From positions 44,086 to 108,085 of the forward strand of contig JAHDDK010000006.1 of the NCBI GenBank assembly GCA_020629375.1: a DNA stretch of 64,000 nt. Direction: 5' to 3'. Positions 32,476-41,966 of the stretch are shown here, piece after piece. The stretch's first letter is position 1. Every line of letters starts with the position of its first letter. The notes below the pieces were generated by a model. The model worked only from the letters and a program-made list of their open reading frames with translations, ran no database searches and was not told where the DNA came from. The stretch is from Acidimicrobiales bacterium. GTDB lineage: Bacteria; Actinomycetota; Acidimicrobiia; Acidimicrobiales; SHLQ01. The translations under genes were made by a program, and so were the position numbers.

Positions 32476-35400
32476 GCTTCGCATCGCCCCTTGGGTTTCT
32501 CTTCTTGTTGGCCGCGTTGCCGATCATCGCCATCCACTTGCTCAAGCCGCGTCGAACCGAAGTAGCGGTCAGCTCGGCGATGTTGTGGGACGAACGAACC
32601 GTCGGAGCCACGGCTGCTTCGCCCTGGCAACGGATCCCGCCGACGTTGCTCTTGTTGTTGCAGCTGTTGCTCGTCGTGCTCGGGGCGCTACTCCTCGCCG
32701 ACCCGGTGACTCGATCCGAAGCGGGGCTTGCGGAGCACACGGTCGTCGTGCTCGACACGTCGGCGTCGATGGGCTCGGTCGATGGGACACCCGATCGACT
32801 GGAGGATGCCAAGGTCGAGGCGCTTTCGCTTTTCGACGAGATCCCTGATGGTGGCCGGGTTTCGCTCGTCACCGCAGGTCCGACGCCGCGTGTCCGAGTG
32901 AGCGGCACCACCGACCAGGCGGCCTGGGAAGGTGCGGTTCGGGCTGTACGACTTTCGGACGGACCGTCGGACCTCTCGTCGGCGATGACACTCGCTGACG
33001 GTCTCGAAACGCCAGACGCCCAGCTCGGCATCGTCTTGATCTCCGACGGAGCGCACCGCCCGAGCGAACTCGCGGCGCTTCCGACTGGAGTGACGCATCG
33101 ACTCGTGGGCACGTCCGACGTGAACCACGCCATCACCAGCCTTCGGGTCGAACGAACCGACACCGGCCTCACGGCGGTCGCCGTGACCGAGGTGACCGGG
33201 GGAGGGCGGGTCGAGGCACCGATTCGATTCGACGTCGATGACGTGACACAAGCCGTCATCGACATCGTGATCGAGCCGGGCCAACCGACGGTCACGGAGG
33301 TTGCCCTTCCGGGTGGCGAGCGGGTGGTCGCGCGTCTCGGTGGCGACGACCTTCTTGCGATCGACAACACGGCCTATGCCGTGACTCGATCTCGTACCGA
33401 GCTCGCCGTGGCCATCATTGGTGAGGTCGATCCCTTCCTGCAGACGTTGCTCGACGTTGTGCCCGGAATCACGATCGTCGACCCGACGATCGACGAGCCC
33501 GAGCTGACGATCTTCTCCGGGGTGGATGTCCCCGATGACATCACCCAGCCGTTTCTGGCGATTGCCGCGCCGAGCGGCGCTCCGGGTGTCGAGGTGGTCG
33601 GCGAAGCGGAGAATCCAGCGGTCACGCTCGTCCGGTCGTCCGACCCATTGCTCACCGGTCTGGATCTGTCGCGTCTTCGAATCGTGTCTGCGCAAGACGT
33701 CGATGCACCCGCCGCCGAGGTACTCGTTGGGGCCGAGGGTGTGCCGTTGATTCTTCGAGGTAGCCGCGGGGGTGTGCCCTACCTCTATCTGACCTTCGAA
33801 ATCTCGAACTCGACGATGCCGGTCGAACTCGCCTTCCCGGTGTTGGGGCAACGCATCGTCGAGGAGCTCAGCGGTGCGGTCCGGATTCCACCAGCCCTCG
33901 AAGTTGGCGATCCGATCGTGCCTCCGGTCGGACGTGACGCCATCGTGACGGCACCGAACGGAACCGAGCGTCTCCGGCCGGCGGGTTCGGGGGCGATCCT
34001 GGCCGATCGACCCGGTTTCTGGACGGTGGCTCCGGTCGACGGTGCGGTGCGGACGATCGCCGTGTCGCTCGGCCCCGACGAAAGTGCCGTTGATCCGCTG
34101 CCGGTCGCACCGACCGACCCTCGTCCGTTGCGTCCGGGCGAAGAACCGCCACGGTCAGAGGCGTCGTGGCGGTGGCTCGTCGGCGTGATCGCCATCGCGA
34201 TCGGTGTGCTCGAGTGGATCGAGTCGCGCCGTCGCCGGGGAGTGCCACGAGGACAGTGGCGCGTGGCCTCGGGGTTGCGGATCGCTGCTCTCGGGTTGCT
34301 CGTCGCGGCGTTGCTGGGCGCATCGATTCCGCTCACGTCGAATGACGTCGCCACGGTGTTCGTGCTGGATCGTTCGGATTCGGTGGGCAGAGTTGGAGCG
34401 GGCATCGGGTCGGACGCGGTTCAGCGCAGCGCCGCGTCGGCGCCTGCTGACGCGCGGCTCGGTGTCGTCGTGAGCGCTGACGGTGCCCGCATCGAACAGC
34501 TGCTGTCCGATGTTGACGATGTGACTGGCTTCGCGACTGCCGCCATCGACGGGGATCGCAGCGATTTGGCTGCTGGTCTCCGTCTGGCTGGCGCATTACT
34601 GCCCGATGACGCGAAGCGACGCGTGGTCGTCGTCTCGGATGGCCGCGCGACGTCCGGAGATGCCGACGCCGAGGCGCTTGCACTCGGCGAACGGAACATT
34701 CCGGTCGACTACATCGTCCTCGACTCGACGTCGGGGATCGACGCCGCCGTGATCGGTATCGACACACCGGGCTCGGTCGACGAGGGCGCACGCATCCCGA
34801 TCGAGGTCACGATCGAGTCAACCGCGGAGCAGCCAGCATTGGTGACCTTGCGTCGCGATGGCGAGCCGGTCGACACCGCTGACGTGCTGCTCGTTCCCGG
34901 CCTCAACACGGTGACCTTCACCGATGAGCCCGGCCGAACCGGGGTTGTCGACTATTCGGCGACCGTGGATGTCGCCAACGATTCCCGCGCCCAGAACGAC
35001 ACCGCCCGGACGATCGTCGACGTCGACGGACCGGCGTCGGTGCTTGTTGTGGAAGGCACCGGCGATGCCGGAGATGCGTTGGCGACGGCGCTCGAATCTT
35101 CGGGGCTCCAGGTGGAGATCATTGCTCCAACGGCGCTTCCGGGTCTTGAAGATCTCGTCGCGTACGACTCGATCGTTCTTGCGGACGTGTCGATCGAGCA
35201 GCTGTCTGCGGATCAGGAACAGGCATTGGTGGCCGCGACTCGGGAGCTCGGACGCGGGTTGGTGACGATCGGCGGTCCGCAGTCGTACGGGATGGGTGGG
35301 TATCGCGACTCCGAGCTCGAGTCGGTGCTCCCAGTCATCAGCGATGTGCTCGATCCTGTCCGACAACGGCAGGTGGCGCAGGTCATGGCGCTCGACACGT

Positions 35401-37016
35401 CGGAGTCGATGGGCGAATGCCACTGCGCTGACGGGTTCGCTGAGCCTATGGGCAACGAAGGCGGCGTGAACAAGACGGCGATCGCCCGTGCCGGTGCCGC
35501 CCGAGCAATCGCGAATCTCAACGCGAACGATGAGATCGGGGTGCTCGCCGTCGACACGCAAGAACGCTGGTTGATCGACCTCCAGCAGCTTCCGCCAGAC
35601 GACGTCATCGATGCCGGGCTGGCACAGGCCGTGCCGTCGGGGAACACCGAGCTCTCCGACACGCTTCCGACTGCAGCTGCGGCACTTCGAGAATCGAATG
35701 CCGGGCTGAAGCACATCATCGTGTTCACCGATGGTTTCACCGCGGAGGGAGATCTCGGTCTGATGCGCCGACAAGCCGAGGACCTTCGGGCAGAAGGGAT
35801 CACGGTGTCGGTCGTGGCCACCGGCGAGGGCGCCGCGCAGCAACTCGCGGCGATCGCCGAAGCGGGCGGTGGACGTTTCTATCCGGGTCGGGACCTGACC
35901 CGCATTCCAGAGATCCTCGTGCAGGAGTCGATTCTTGCGTCTCGCCAGTTCATCAATGAAGGGGAGTTCTTGCCGATCATCACCGACACGTCCCCGGTGG
36001 TGGACTCGCTCACCGAGTCACCTCCGCTGCTCGGGTACGTGGCCACGACGGCCAAGCCGACCGCGCGGACAGCGCTACGCATCGGCACCGAAGAAGACCC
36101 GTTGTTGGCCTCGTGGCAGGCGGGGCTCGGCCGAACCACGTCGTGGACGAGCGACGCCAATCCCCGCTGGTCGCAGTTCTGGACCGGCTGGGACGGCTAC
36201 GTCGACTTCTGGAGCACGGTCGTTCGGGACACCTTTCCCGTGCAGGGAGGCGGCGCCGTGCGCACGATCGTCGATGGCGACACGCTGACCATCCGAGCCG
36301 AAGCCGAACCCGGACAGACCCGACTCGATGCCCTCGTGACCACGCCGTCGGGAGATCAACAAGACGTCCGCCTCCGCGAGGTTTCGCCTGGCGTGTTCGA
36401 AGGCTCGATCAGCGCCGACGGCGCAGGCAACTATGCCGTCGGTGTCCGCGGTACGGATGCGGGCGGGGAGACCGTCGTTGGATCGTCGATTGCCTCCGTG
36501 TCGTATTCGGCCGAGTACCGACCGGGCGCTGCCGACGTATCGGCGCTCGCTCGCATCAGCGAGTTGTCCGGTGGTCGGGGAGCGATCGACGCCTCGATGG
36601 CCTTTGACGACGATGCGCTCGTTGCCGGACGACGCTCGATCGAGTTGGCGACCTGGTTTGTGGTCGCTGGCGCGCTCTTGTGGCTCGCCGCGGCCATCCT
36701 TTCTCGGGTGTGGCTCCGCCGACGGACCGTTGCGGTTGCGACAACCGCCGACTCCGTCGCGACCCCGAGCCTCAACGAGACCGCTCGGGCACCGCGGCCC
36801 GAACGTCCCCTGCGACGCCCTCGACGCGAGCAACCACGCGACGAGCCGCAGCGATCGACCACCGCGACGGCCACCTCCGCCACCACGTCTGCCGATGCCG
36901 GGCCACTGCCACCGCCAGAGGCGCCCGCGCCACCTGAGCCACCGGCGGAGCCGCCAGGATCGGCGGCGACCGTCAATGAGCTGTTGAAGGCCCGTCGCGA
37001 GAAGCGCGGCGAGTAA
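32472..37016 (+). CDS. 1514-residue membrane protein with three VWA-type motifs (operon gene 7)
   Basis: This appears to be a fusion of two Bat-like proteins. The N-terminal part resembles BatA: membrane helix at about 5-22, helix at about 55-78 and VWA motif DTSAS at 95-99, then an extracytoplasmic region. Two helices follow near 565-585 and 600-620. A degenerate VWA motif DRSDS lies at 633-637. A GATase-like Rossmann segment with TIGGPQSYGMGGYRDSELES ends near 955, followed by a third VWA motif DTSES at 975-979 with the rest of a VWA domain. A last membrane helix lies near 1395-1415. The C-terminal tail is basic and Pro-rich and ends NELLKARREKRGE, probably cytosolic. The 3' end overlaps the convergent ccmF-like gene by 44 bases. 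Confidence 0.88.
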   Translation: MSFASPLGFLFLLAALPIIAIHLLKPRRTEVAVSSAMLWDERTVGATAASPWQRIPPTLLLLLQLLLVVLGALLLADPVTRSEAGLAEHTVVVLDTSASMGSVDGTPDRLEDAKVEALSLFDEIPDGGRVSLVTAGPTPRVRVSGTTDQAAWEGAVRAVRLSDGPSDLSSAMTLADGLETPDAQLGIVLISDGAHRPSELAALPTGVTHRLVGTSDVNHAITSLRVERTDTGLTAVAVTEVTGGGRVEAPIRFDVDDVTQAVIDIVIEPGQPTVTEVALPGGERVVARLGGDDLLAIDNTAYAVTRSRTELAVAIIGEVDPFLQTLLDVVPGITIVDPTIDEPELTIFSGVDVPDDITQPFLAIAAPSGAPGVEVVGEAENPAVTLVRSSDPLLTGLDLSRLRIVSAQDVDAPAAEVLVGAEGVPLILRGSRGGVPYLYLTFEISNSTMPVELAFPVLGQRIVEELSGAVRIPPALEVGDPIVPPVGRDAIVTAPNGTERLRPAGSGAILADRPGFWTVAPVDGAVRTIAVSLGPDESAVDPLPVAPTDPRPLRPGEEPPRSEASWRWLVGVIAIAIGVLEWIESRRRRGVPRGQWRVASGLRIAALGLLVAALLGASIPLTSNDVATVFVLDRSDSVGRVGAGIGSDAVQRSAASAPADARLGVVVSADGARIEQLLSDVDDVTGFATAAIDGDRSDLAAGLRLAGALLPDDAKRRVVVVSDGRATSGDADAEALALGERNIPVDYIVLDSTSGIDAAVIGIDTPGSVDEGARIPIEVTIESTAEQPALVTLRRDGEPVDTADVLLVPGLNTVTFTDEPGRTGVVDYSATVDVANDSRAQNDTARTIVDVDGPASVLVVEGTGDAGDALATALESSGLQVEIIAPTALPGLEDLVAYDSIVLADVSIEQLSADQEQALVAATRELGRGLVTIGGPQSYGMGGYRDSELESVLPVISDVLDPVRQRQVAQVMALDTSESMGECHCADGFAEPMGNEGGVNKTAIARAGAARAIANLNANDEIGVLAVDTQERWLIDLQQLPPDDVIDAGLAQAVPSGNTELSDTLPTAAAALRESNAGLKHIIVFTDGFTAEGDLGLMRRQAEDLRAEGITVSVVATGEGAAQQLAAIAEAGGGRFYPGRDLTRIPEILVQESILASRQFINEGEFLPIITDTSPVVDSLTESPPLLGYVATTAKPTARTALRIGTEEDPLLASWQAGLGRTTSWTSDANPRWSQFWTGWDGYVDFWSTVVRDTFPVQGGGAVRTIVDGDTLTIRAEAEPGQTRLDALVTTPSGDQQDVRLREVSPGVFEGSISADGAGNYAVGVRGTDAGGETVVGSSIASVSYSAEYRPGAADVSALARISELSGGRGAIDASMAFDDDALVAGRRSIELATWFVVAGALLWLAAAILSRVWLRRRTVAVATTADSVATPSLNETARAPRPERPLRRPRREQPRDEPQRSTTATATSATTSADAGPLPPPEAPAPPEPPAEPPGSAATVNELLKARREKRGE

Positions 37017-38748
37017 TCGCACCCATCGCGGTGGCGATGGTGATCAGCACGGCACCGGTCCAGACGAGGGCCGACAACGGCTCGACGTTGAGCGTGACGA
37101 CAACGGAACCGTCGTCTTCGACGGATCGAAGGATGAGTTGGAGGTCCTCGATCGGCGTCGAACGAGTCGCGAGTTCGGGTAGTCGGAGGGCACGTTCGGG
37201 GTAGACGACCAGTTCGGGATGCAGTGCTACGTCATCGACAAGCACCGTGGCGGCGAGCACGATCGGCCCGGGTTCGTCGATCGATCCCGATGCGATTCCG
37301 GCGTCCACGTTGGTGAGGTGATACCTGTTCACCACGAGCGATTCACCCGAGCTGATTCCGACGGTCGTACTCGATGATGCGGTGTCGCCGAGGATGGCCG
37401 CACACACGAGCAACACGCCGAGATGAGCGACGATCTGACGAGGCTCTACTCGCCGTCCGCTACCCATCAGCGATCGCAACAGATCGCCCAGCAGCGCGGC
37501 GAGGCCGACCCCGAGCGCGGCACTCCAACCCAGCTGCCACCACTGGGTCCAGCCAGCGGTCGCCGCCAGAAGAAGCATCCCGACACCACCGATGGCTGCA
37601 TCAGCGGCGAGTCCGGCGGGTGATGATCGGGACCACCGTGGCGCGAGACCGAGCCCGATCATGGCCACGAGCGCCACCGGCCAGAGCCCACGGCTGTAGA
37701 AGGTTCCATCGGTGGCGTCGCCGGGTACCAATGGTCGGAACGTGCCGGCAGCGACGACAAGCGCGATGACCGCTGCGAGCGTCGCCGGAAGCCACCGTCG
37801 GACGCTGAGGATCCGGGTCGTCTGTGGCGATGACCGGTGTGCCGCAGTGTCGTCACGATTCGGCGACCCGTTGGAGAACACCGAGCGCAACGGCGACGTC
37901 AGTACGACGATGACCACAGAGGCTGCCGCGAGTGGCCACAGCCACCAGCCGAGTCCTTCGGCGTTGGCGAAGGCATGCACGCTGGTACGGAGCGATGTCC
38001 GGGTCATGGCTGTTCCGGCGAACACTGACGGCCAGACCAGCCACAGCAGGGTGGCCGTCGATCGGTGGTTGGCCGGGGTGTGGAGCGCACCCACGAGCAG
38101 CAGCCACGGAATCAGTGCCACGTTCTCGACGGGATCCCACGCCCACCAGCCACCCCATCCGAGTTCGACCCATGCCCAACGCCCACCAAGAGCCAGAGCG
38201 ACCGTCAAGATGGCCAGCGCTCCGAGGATCCCGCGTCGACGCCGCTGATCGTCGACGATCGCTGGTACGAGGGCGAGGGCCAGACCGAGGTACAACATCG
38301 GTGGGTGCGCCAGCATCGCCCAGTGTTCGAGAATCGGGCTGAGTCCGGACCCCGCGATCGCCGGAACGTCGAGTCGTTCGAAGGGATCCTCGATCAGCGC
38401 AATCGCCCACAGCAGTGGTGCGCCGAGCGCAGTTGCCGCCCACGTTCCGCGAATGGCGCTGCGTGCACCGACGGCGACTACCGTGGTGATGACGGCGGTG
38501 AAGAGCAGCAGGGACCCGGCACTTCCACCCCACAAGCCCATGGCCCGCCGTGCAGCGGAGAGGCCGGGTCTGGTGTGGTCAGCGACGATGAGCCACGACG
38601 TGTCCTCACGAACAAGCGCCGACACGACACGTGCGACGGCGAGCCAGACCGTGCTGATCATGAGGGTCGTACCCACCGCTGCGAGCCGAGGTGAGCGCCA
38701 GCCGAAAAGCACGGTCGCTGTGGCAGCGAGCGCAGCGCCGATCAGCAC
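36973..38748 (-). CDS. ccmF: CcmF/CcsA-type haem lyase
   Basis: CcmF ligates haem to apocytochrome c outside the membrane in System I maturation. The 591-residue product has the haem-handling signature WGGWWAWDPVEN near residue 196 and the CcmF-like segment GLWGGSAGSLLL. It also has ILEHWAMLAHPPMLYLG and about 13 hydrophobic helices. A large soluble loop precedes the last helix, as in CcmF. The length is a little below the usual 640-660. No other ccm genes are visible in the window. GTG 38748 is the best start. The 3' end runs 44 bases into the convergent VWA gene. Confidence 0.88.
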   Translation of the reverse strand: MLIGAALAATATVLFGWRSPRLAAVGTTLMISTVWLAVARVVSALVREDTSWLIVADHTRPGLSAARRAMGLWGGSAGSLLLFTAVITTVVAVGARSAIRGTWAATALGAPLLWAIALIEDPFERLDVPAIAGSGLSPILEHWAMLAHPPMLYLGLALALVPAIVDDQRRRRGILGALAILTVALALGGRWAWVELGWGGWWAWDPVENVALIPWLLLVGALHTPANHRSTATLLWLVWPSVFAGTAMTRTSLRTSVHAFANAEGLGWWLWPLAAASVVIVVLTSPLRSVFSNGSPNRDDTAAHRSSPQTTRILSVRRWLPATLAAVIALVVAAGTFRPLVPGDATDGTFYSRGLWPVALVAMIGLGLAPRWSRSSPAGLAADAAIGGVGMLLLAATAGWTQWWQLGWSAALGVGLAALLGDLLRSLMGSGRRVEPRQIVAHLGVLLVCAAILGDTASSSTTVGISSGESLVVNRYHLTNVDAGIASGSIDEPGPIVLAATVLVDDVALHPELVVYPERALRLPELATRSTPIEDLQLILRSVEDDGSVVVTLNVEPLSALVWTGAVLITIATAMGAITRRASRDGPSTAH

Positions 38749-38770
38749 TACTGACCTGCGCGACCGAAAT

Positions 38771-38794
38771 GCCGGGGTCTGACCCTCTCATTAC
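38771..38794. repeat. Dispersed 24-base element, copy 1
   Basis: The sequence GCCGGGGTCTGACCCTCTCA followed by TTAC is identical to 59882-59905. It contains the imperfect palindrome GGGGTCTGACCC and lies between the ccmF start and the namZ stop. Confidence 0.9.
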
Positions 38795-38815
38795 CGATCT
38801 GTGCGGGGGCCAACG

Positions 38816-40567
38816 TCATCGTTCGAGGACGATCTCGTAGCGGCCGCCACCCCACCCCGACACCTGATCGCGGCCTTCGATCACGATCGTGGTCACGTCG
38901 TCGGGAATGACGACATCGTTGAGGGATCGAGTGAAGGGTTGTTCGTTGATGTGGTCGTGCAGTAGCTCGCGGATGGCCAGAACCGATGGTTCGTCCGTGT
39001 CGTCGTCGAGGGGGCCGCCATCGAGCACACGCCAGGCGTCGGCGTACCGGTCCGGTGTCTCGTAGGGCGAGGAGACAGTCGCCGAGATCCGCCACGTGCC
39101 GTCATCGGCCAGGGCGGCGGTGGCGTCGATGATGTCGGGGAAACGTTCGGGAACGAGTTGTGGAGGGTCGCCCTCCTCGCGCGGATAGCGGCGGTATGAA
39201 TCCAGGTCCGCTCGGAATTGGCCGGCTTCGGTTTGTTGGGCGTCGAGCAGGGTGTTGATCGCCACGGGATCCCCGAGCGCGGCGAACAATGCGTCAGAGC
39301 CCGTCAAGAGACCAAGCCACTCGGGACGGCTGACGACACGTCGACCCGCCGCCGACTCGACGATGACCTCGAGGAGCTGAACACCGGTTGTCACGGCATC
39401 GATTGTGTTGGGATCGGTCACCTGGAGCTCGACTGCGGGGATGGTCTCCCCTTCGAAAGCCGGAGCGACCGTCATGTCATCGAGGAGTTGTGGGGTGATC
39501 GTCGTCGTGGCGAACTCGATGCCGGGGAGGTTGAGCGCCGTCATGGCGTCGACAACGTCATCTGCAGCCAGCCACGGCGCACCGACGACCTCGAACGGAC
39601 GGTCGGTGCCCCGGCCGAGGCTCATGTCCGTCGCTTCGAACAACACGGTCGCTGGATACAGCAGCGCCGCGTCAGGCGAGGTCATCGCGGGGCTCGGCGG
39701 GGTCCACGGAAGCGTGGTTTTCCCCCAGACGGGTCGCTCGTCCCAGCCATTCATCGCGACCACGGTCAGATCGAGCGTCTCGACGCCCTCCAGCCACCGC
39801 TCGCCAACGATGGCCAAAGCAAGTTCGCCGATGGTGAGACCGTGAACGTCAGGGATCGGGTACTGGCCGACGAAGGACTCGAAGCCGGAGCGAAGCAACG
39901 AGCCGGCAACCTTGTCGCCCTGCGGGTTGGGCCGGTCGAGCACGACGAAGTCGATCTCCGCCTCGGCCGCCGCCTGCATCGCGAGGCCCATCGTCGAGAT
40001 GTAGGTGTAGTAGCGGGTGCCGACATCTTGGAGATCGAAGACCAACACGTCGAGACCCTCGAGCATCTCGGGCGTCGGGCTCCGCGTTGCGCCATAGAGG
40101 CTGAAGATCGGTGCACCGGTCGATTCGTCGACGGCATCGTCGACGGCTTCTCCCGCATCGGCGACCCCGCGGATCCCGTGTTCGGGTCCGAACAAGGCGG
40201 CGAGCTCGACACGCGGGTCCGCGTCGAGAAGATCGGCGAGATGGACGCCACCAACCATCGAGTTCTGATGGGCGATGAGACCGACTCGTTGGCCGTGGAG
40301 CAACGAGAAACCGGCGTTGGTCAGGACCGCGGCCCCCGTTTCGACTCGAGCAGCATCCGGATCATCGGAGACCAGCGGTGCGCTCGTCGTCGAGGACTCG
40401 GGCACTGCCGACGAGGGGAGTGGCGTCGGCTGCCCCTCGGTCGTTGTCGTCGTTGTCGTGGCGGTGAGGTCGATGGCTTGACTCCCCGGAGCGTCGGACC
40501 CGCAGGCGCTCGCGACGAGTGCAACCGCGACGACGATGCGGAGGACAACAGATGATCGTCCCATCAC
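38816..40567 (-). CDS. namZ: NamZ-type exo-beta-N-acetylmuramidase lipoprotein (DUF1343)
   Basis: The DUF1343 family (PF07075) includes NamZ, which removes terminal MurNAc from peptidoglycan fragments. The 583-residue product has a lipoprotein signal with lipobox VASAC (Cys22), a Thr-rich linker, then the catalytic family features GQRVGLIAHQNSM, ALFGPEHGIRG, FDLQDVGTRYYTYISTM, DRPNPQG and ATDMSLGRGTDRPFE. Export to the outer face of the membrane is expected. Its start overlaps the stop of the PAP2 gene (ATGA), so the two are co-transcribed, which fits a role in envelope recycling. Confidence 0.92.
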   Translation of the reverse strand: MMGRSSVVLRIVVAVALVASACGSDAPGSQAIDLTATTTTTTTEGQPTPLPSSAVPESSTTSAPLVSDDPDAARVETGAAVLTNAGFSLLHGQRVGLIAHQNSMVGGVHLADLLDADPRVELAALFGPEHGIRGVADAGEAVDDAVDESTGAPIFSLYGATRSPTPEMLEGLDVLVFDLQDVGTRYYTYISTMGLAMQAAAEAEIDFVVLDRPNPQGDKVAGSLLRSGFESFVGQYPIPDVHGLTIGELALAIVGERWLEGVETLDLTVVAMNGWDERPVWGKTTLPWTPPSPAMTSPDAALLYPATVLFEATDMSLGRGTDRPFEVVGAPWLAADDVVDAMTALNLPGIEFATTTITPQLLDDMTVAPAFEGETIPAVELQVTDPNTIDAVTTGVQLLEVIVESAAGRRVVSRPEWLGLLTGSDALFAALGDPVAINTLLDAQQTEAGQFRADLDSYRRYPREEGDPPQLVPERFPDIIDATAALADDGTWRISATVSSPYETPDRYADAWRVLDGGPLDDDTDEPSVLAIRELLHDHINEQPFTRSLNDVVIPDDVTTIVIEGRDQVSGWGGGRYEIVLER

Positions 40568-41385
40568 GACAGGGAGGTTTCGATCGGCGTCGGCACCTCA
40601 ACAGCATCGACCATGGAGGTCTGCGGGTGGAGTTTCTCGTCGATCCATCGTCCGAGCGGGACCATCGCCGCGAGCAGAACCATGGCCACCATGCCGTCGA
40701 GCCAATAGTGATTGCCAGTCACCGCGACGACGATGAACGTGATGACGAAGTGCGCGGGGCCGACCCAGCGCCACCGATTGACCGACTCCACCGCCACTCC
40801 CCACCCGACGATCGCCGCCCACGCAACGTGTATCGATGGCATGGCCTGGAGCTGACCGGCCACCCCCCGGCCGAGCGCCCCGTATACGGACTGACCGTAG
40901 GCGAGGCCCGTATCGATCATTCCGGTCGCGTCGGTGAGCCGCGGCGGTGCGACGGGCAGCAACTGGATGATCAAACAGAGGCCGGTGGTCAACGCGAGCG
41001 CGTTGCGCCACGGCCGGTAGCGGTCGCGGTGGCGAGCAAACATCCAGACGAGGAAGATGCCCATGACCGGGACGTGTGCACCGGCGTAGTAGATGTTTGC
41101 CGCTTGGGTCGTGAGCGAGTGGGGGATCATCCACTCTTGGAGGACCAGCTCGTTCGGCATGTGGAGTCGACGCTCGAAGTCCCAGAGCCACTCACCGCGG
41201 GCGACCGCCTCGTCGATCGACAGCAACGAGACTTGTCCCGCGAGCTGCCACAACGAATACAAGATGGCGACGACGGCGGCCTCGCGGCCGAACGCGGCCA
41301 CGGTCCCATGCTTCGCGTCCGCGACACGTCCGATCAGGACAAAGATGAGGGCGAGCCCCAGGCCGTATTCCCACGGAAGCCACAT
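40564..41385 (-). CDS. PAP2-superfamily membrane phosphatase (AUR1-like)
   Basis: These enzymes hydrolyse or transfer lipid-linked phosphate groups. The 273-residue product has about six membrane helices and the two conserved PAP2 motifs in the inositolphosphotransferase form: MPSIHVAWA (with the active-site His) and TGNHYWLDG. The substrate cannot be told from sequence; undecaprenyl or inositol phospholipid phosphates are both possible. It is the upstream partner of namZ and overlaps it by 4 bases. Confidence 0.87.
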   Translation of the reverse strand: MWLPWEYGLGLALIFVLIGRVADAKHGTVAAFGREAAVVAILYSLWQLAGQVSLLSIDEAVARGEWLWDFERRLHMPNELVLQEWMIPHSLTTQAANIYYAGAHVPVMGIFLVWMFARHRDRYRPWRNALALTTGLCLIIQLLPVAPPRLTDATGMIDTGLAYGQSVYGALGRGVAGQLQAMPSIHVAWAAIVGWGVAVESVNRWRWVGPAHFVITFIVVAVTGNHYWLDGMVAMVLLAAMVPLGRWIDEKLHPQTSMVDAVEVPTPIETSLS

Positions 41386-41471
41386 CGGACCTCTGACGGT
41401 ACACGCCGTGTCCGATCGGCTCCGATCGCGACGACTCGAGGGTCACGCGGTGTCGATGTCCTGCCCGGGGG

Positions 41472-41858
41472 TCAGGCAGTGTCGAGAATGATCTCCTCGT
41501 TCGTGTCGACGTACGGCTCGTCGGGCTCGCGCCCGTCGACCAGCAGCTGGAGATCCGACGCTCGAGCGAAGCGGACCGTATCGACTCGGAGCCGGTAGCG
41601 ATTGTCTTCGGTCAACGGGTTGGACTGCATGCCAATGACGACCGCTGCGGTGGCCGACTCGCCGATCATGATGTGGACCTTCTCCCCGAGGTGAAGGAGA
41701 TGGTCGCTGTCGATGACGAACTCGAGTCCGTCGGCGATCATGTCGTGGACCGTGGCGTTGATCTCGACCTTCGACCGCCGGAAGCGGCGACGCGAAGGGC
41801 GCCGAATCCGAAGCGTCGGTGCACTGAGGAAGTCGAGATTGCCGATAATCGTGGTCAC
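41472..41858 (-). CDS. PilZ-like protein, degenerate ligand motif
   Basis: The 128-residue product resembles PilZ domains, which bind cyclic-di-GMP. It has an Arg cluster RRPSRRRFRRSKVEI, a segment VHDMIADGLEF in the place of the (D/N)xSxxG motif (the Ser is replaced by Ile), and the beta strands GEKVHIMIGES and RYRLRVDTVRF. Cyclic-di-GMP binding is therefore doubtful. It follows a clear PilZ gene by 108 bases, starts at GTG 41858 and may be its diverged partner. Confidence 0.6.
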   Translation of the reverse strand: MTTIIGNLDFLSAPTLRIRRPSRRRFRRSKVEINATVHDMIADGLEFVIDSDHLLHLGEKVHIMIGESATAAVVIGMQSNPLTEDNRYRLRVDTVRFARASDLQLLVDGREPDEPYVDTNEEIILDTA

Positions 41859-41966
41859 CCGTCAGGTGTCGACATCAACCGTTGGGGATCTTGATGAGTT
41901 GATCGGTTCAGCGCGTCTGGGCCGTGCGGCACCACACGCCGACAACCCGCGGGATTGCCCGTCGAT

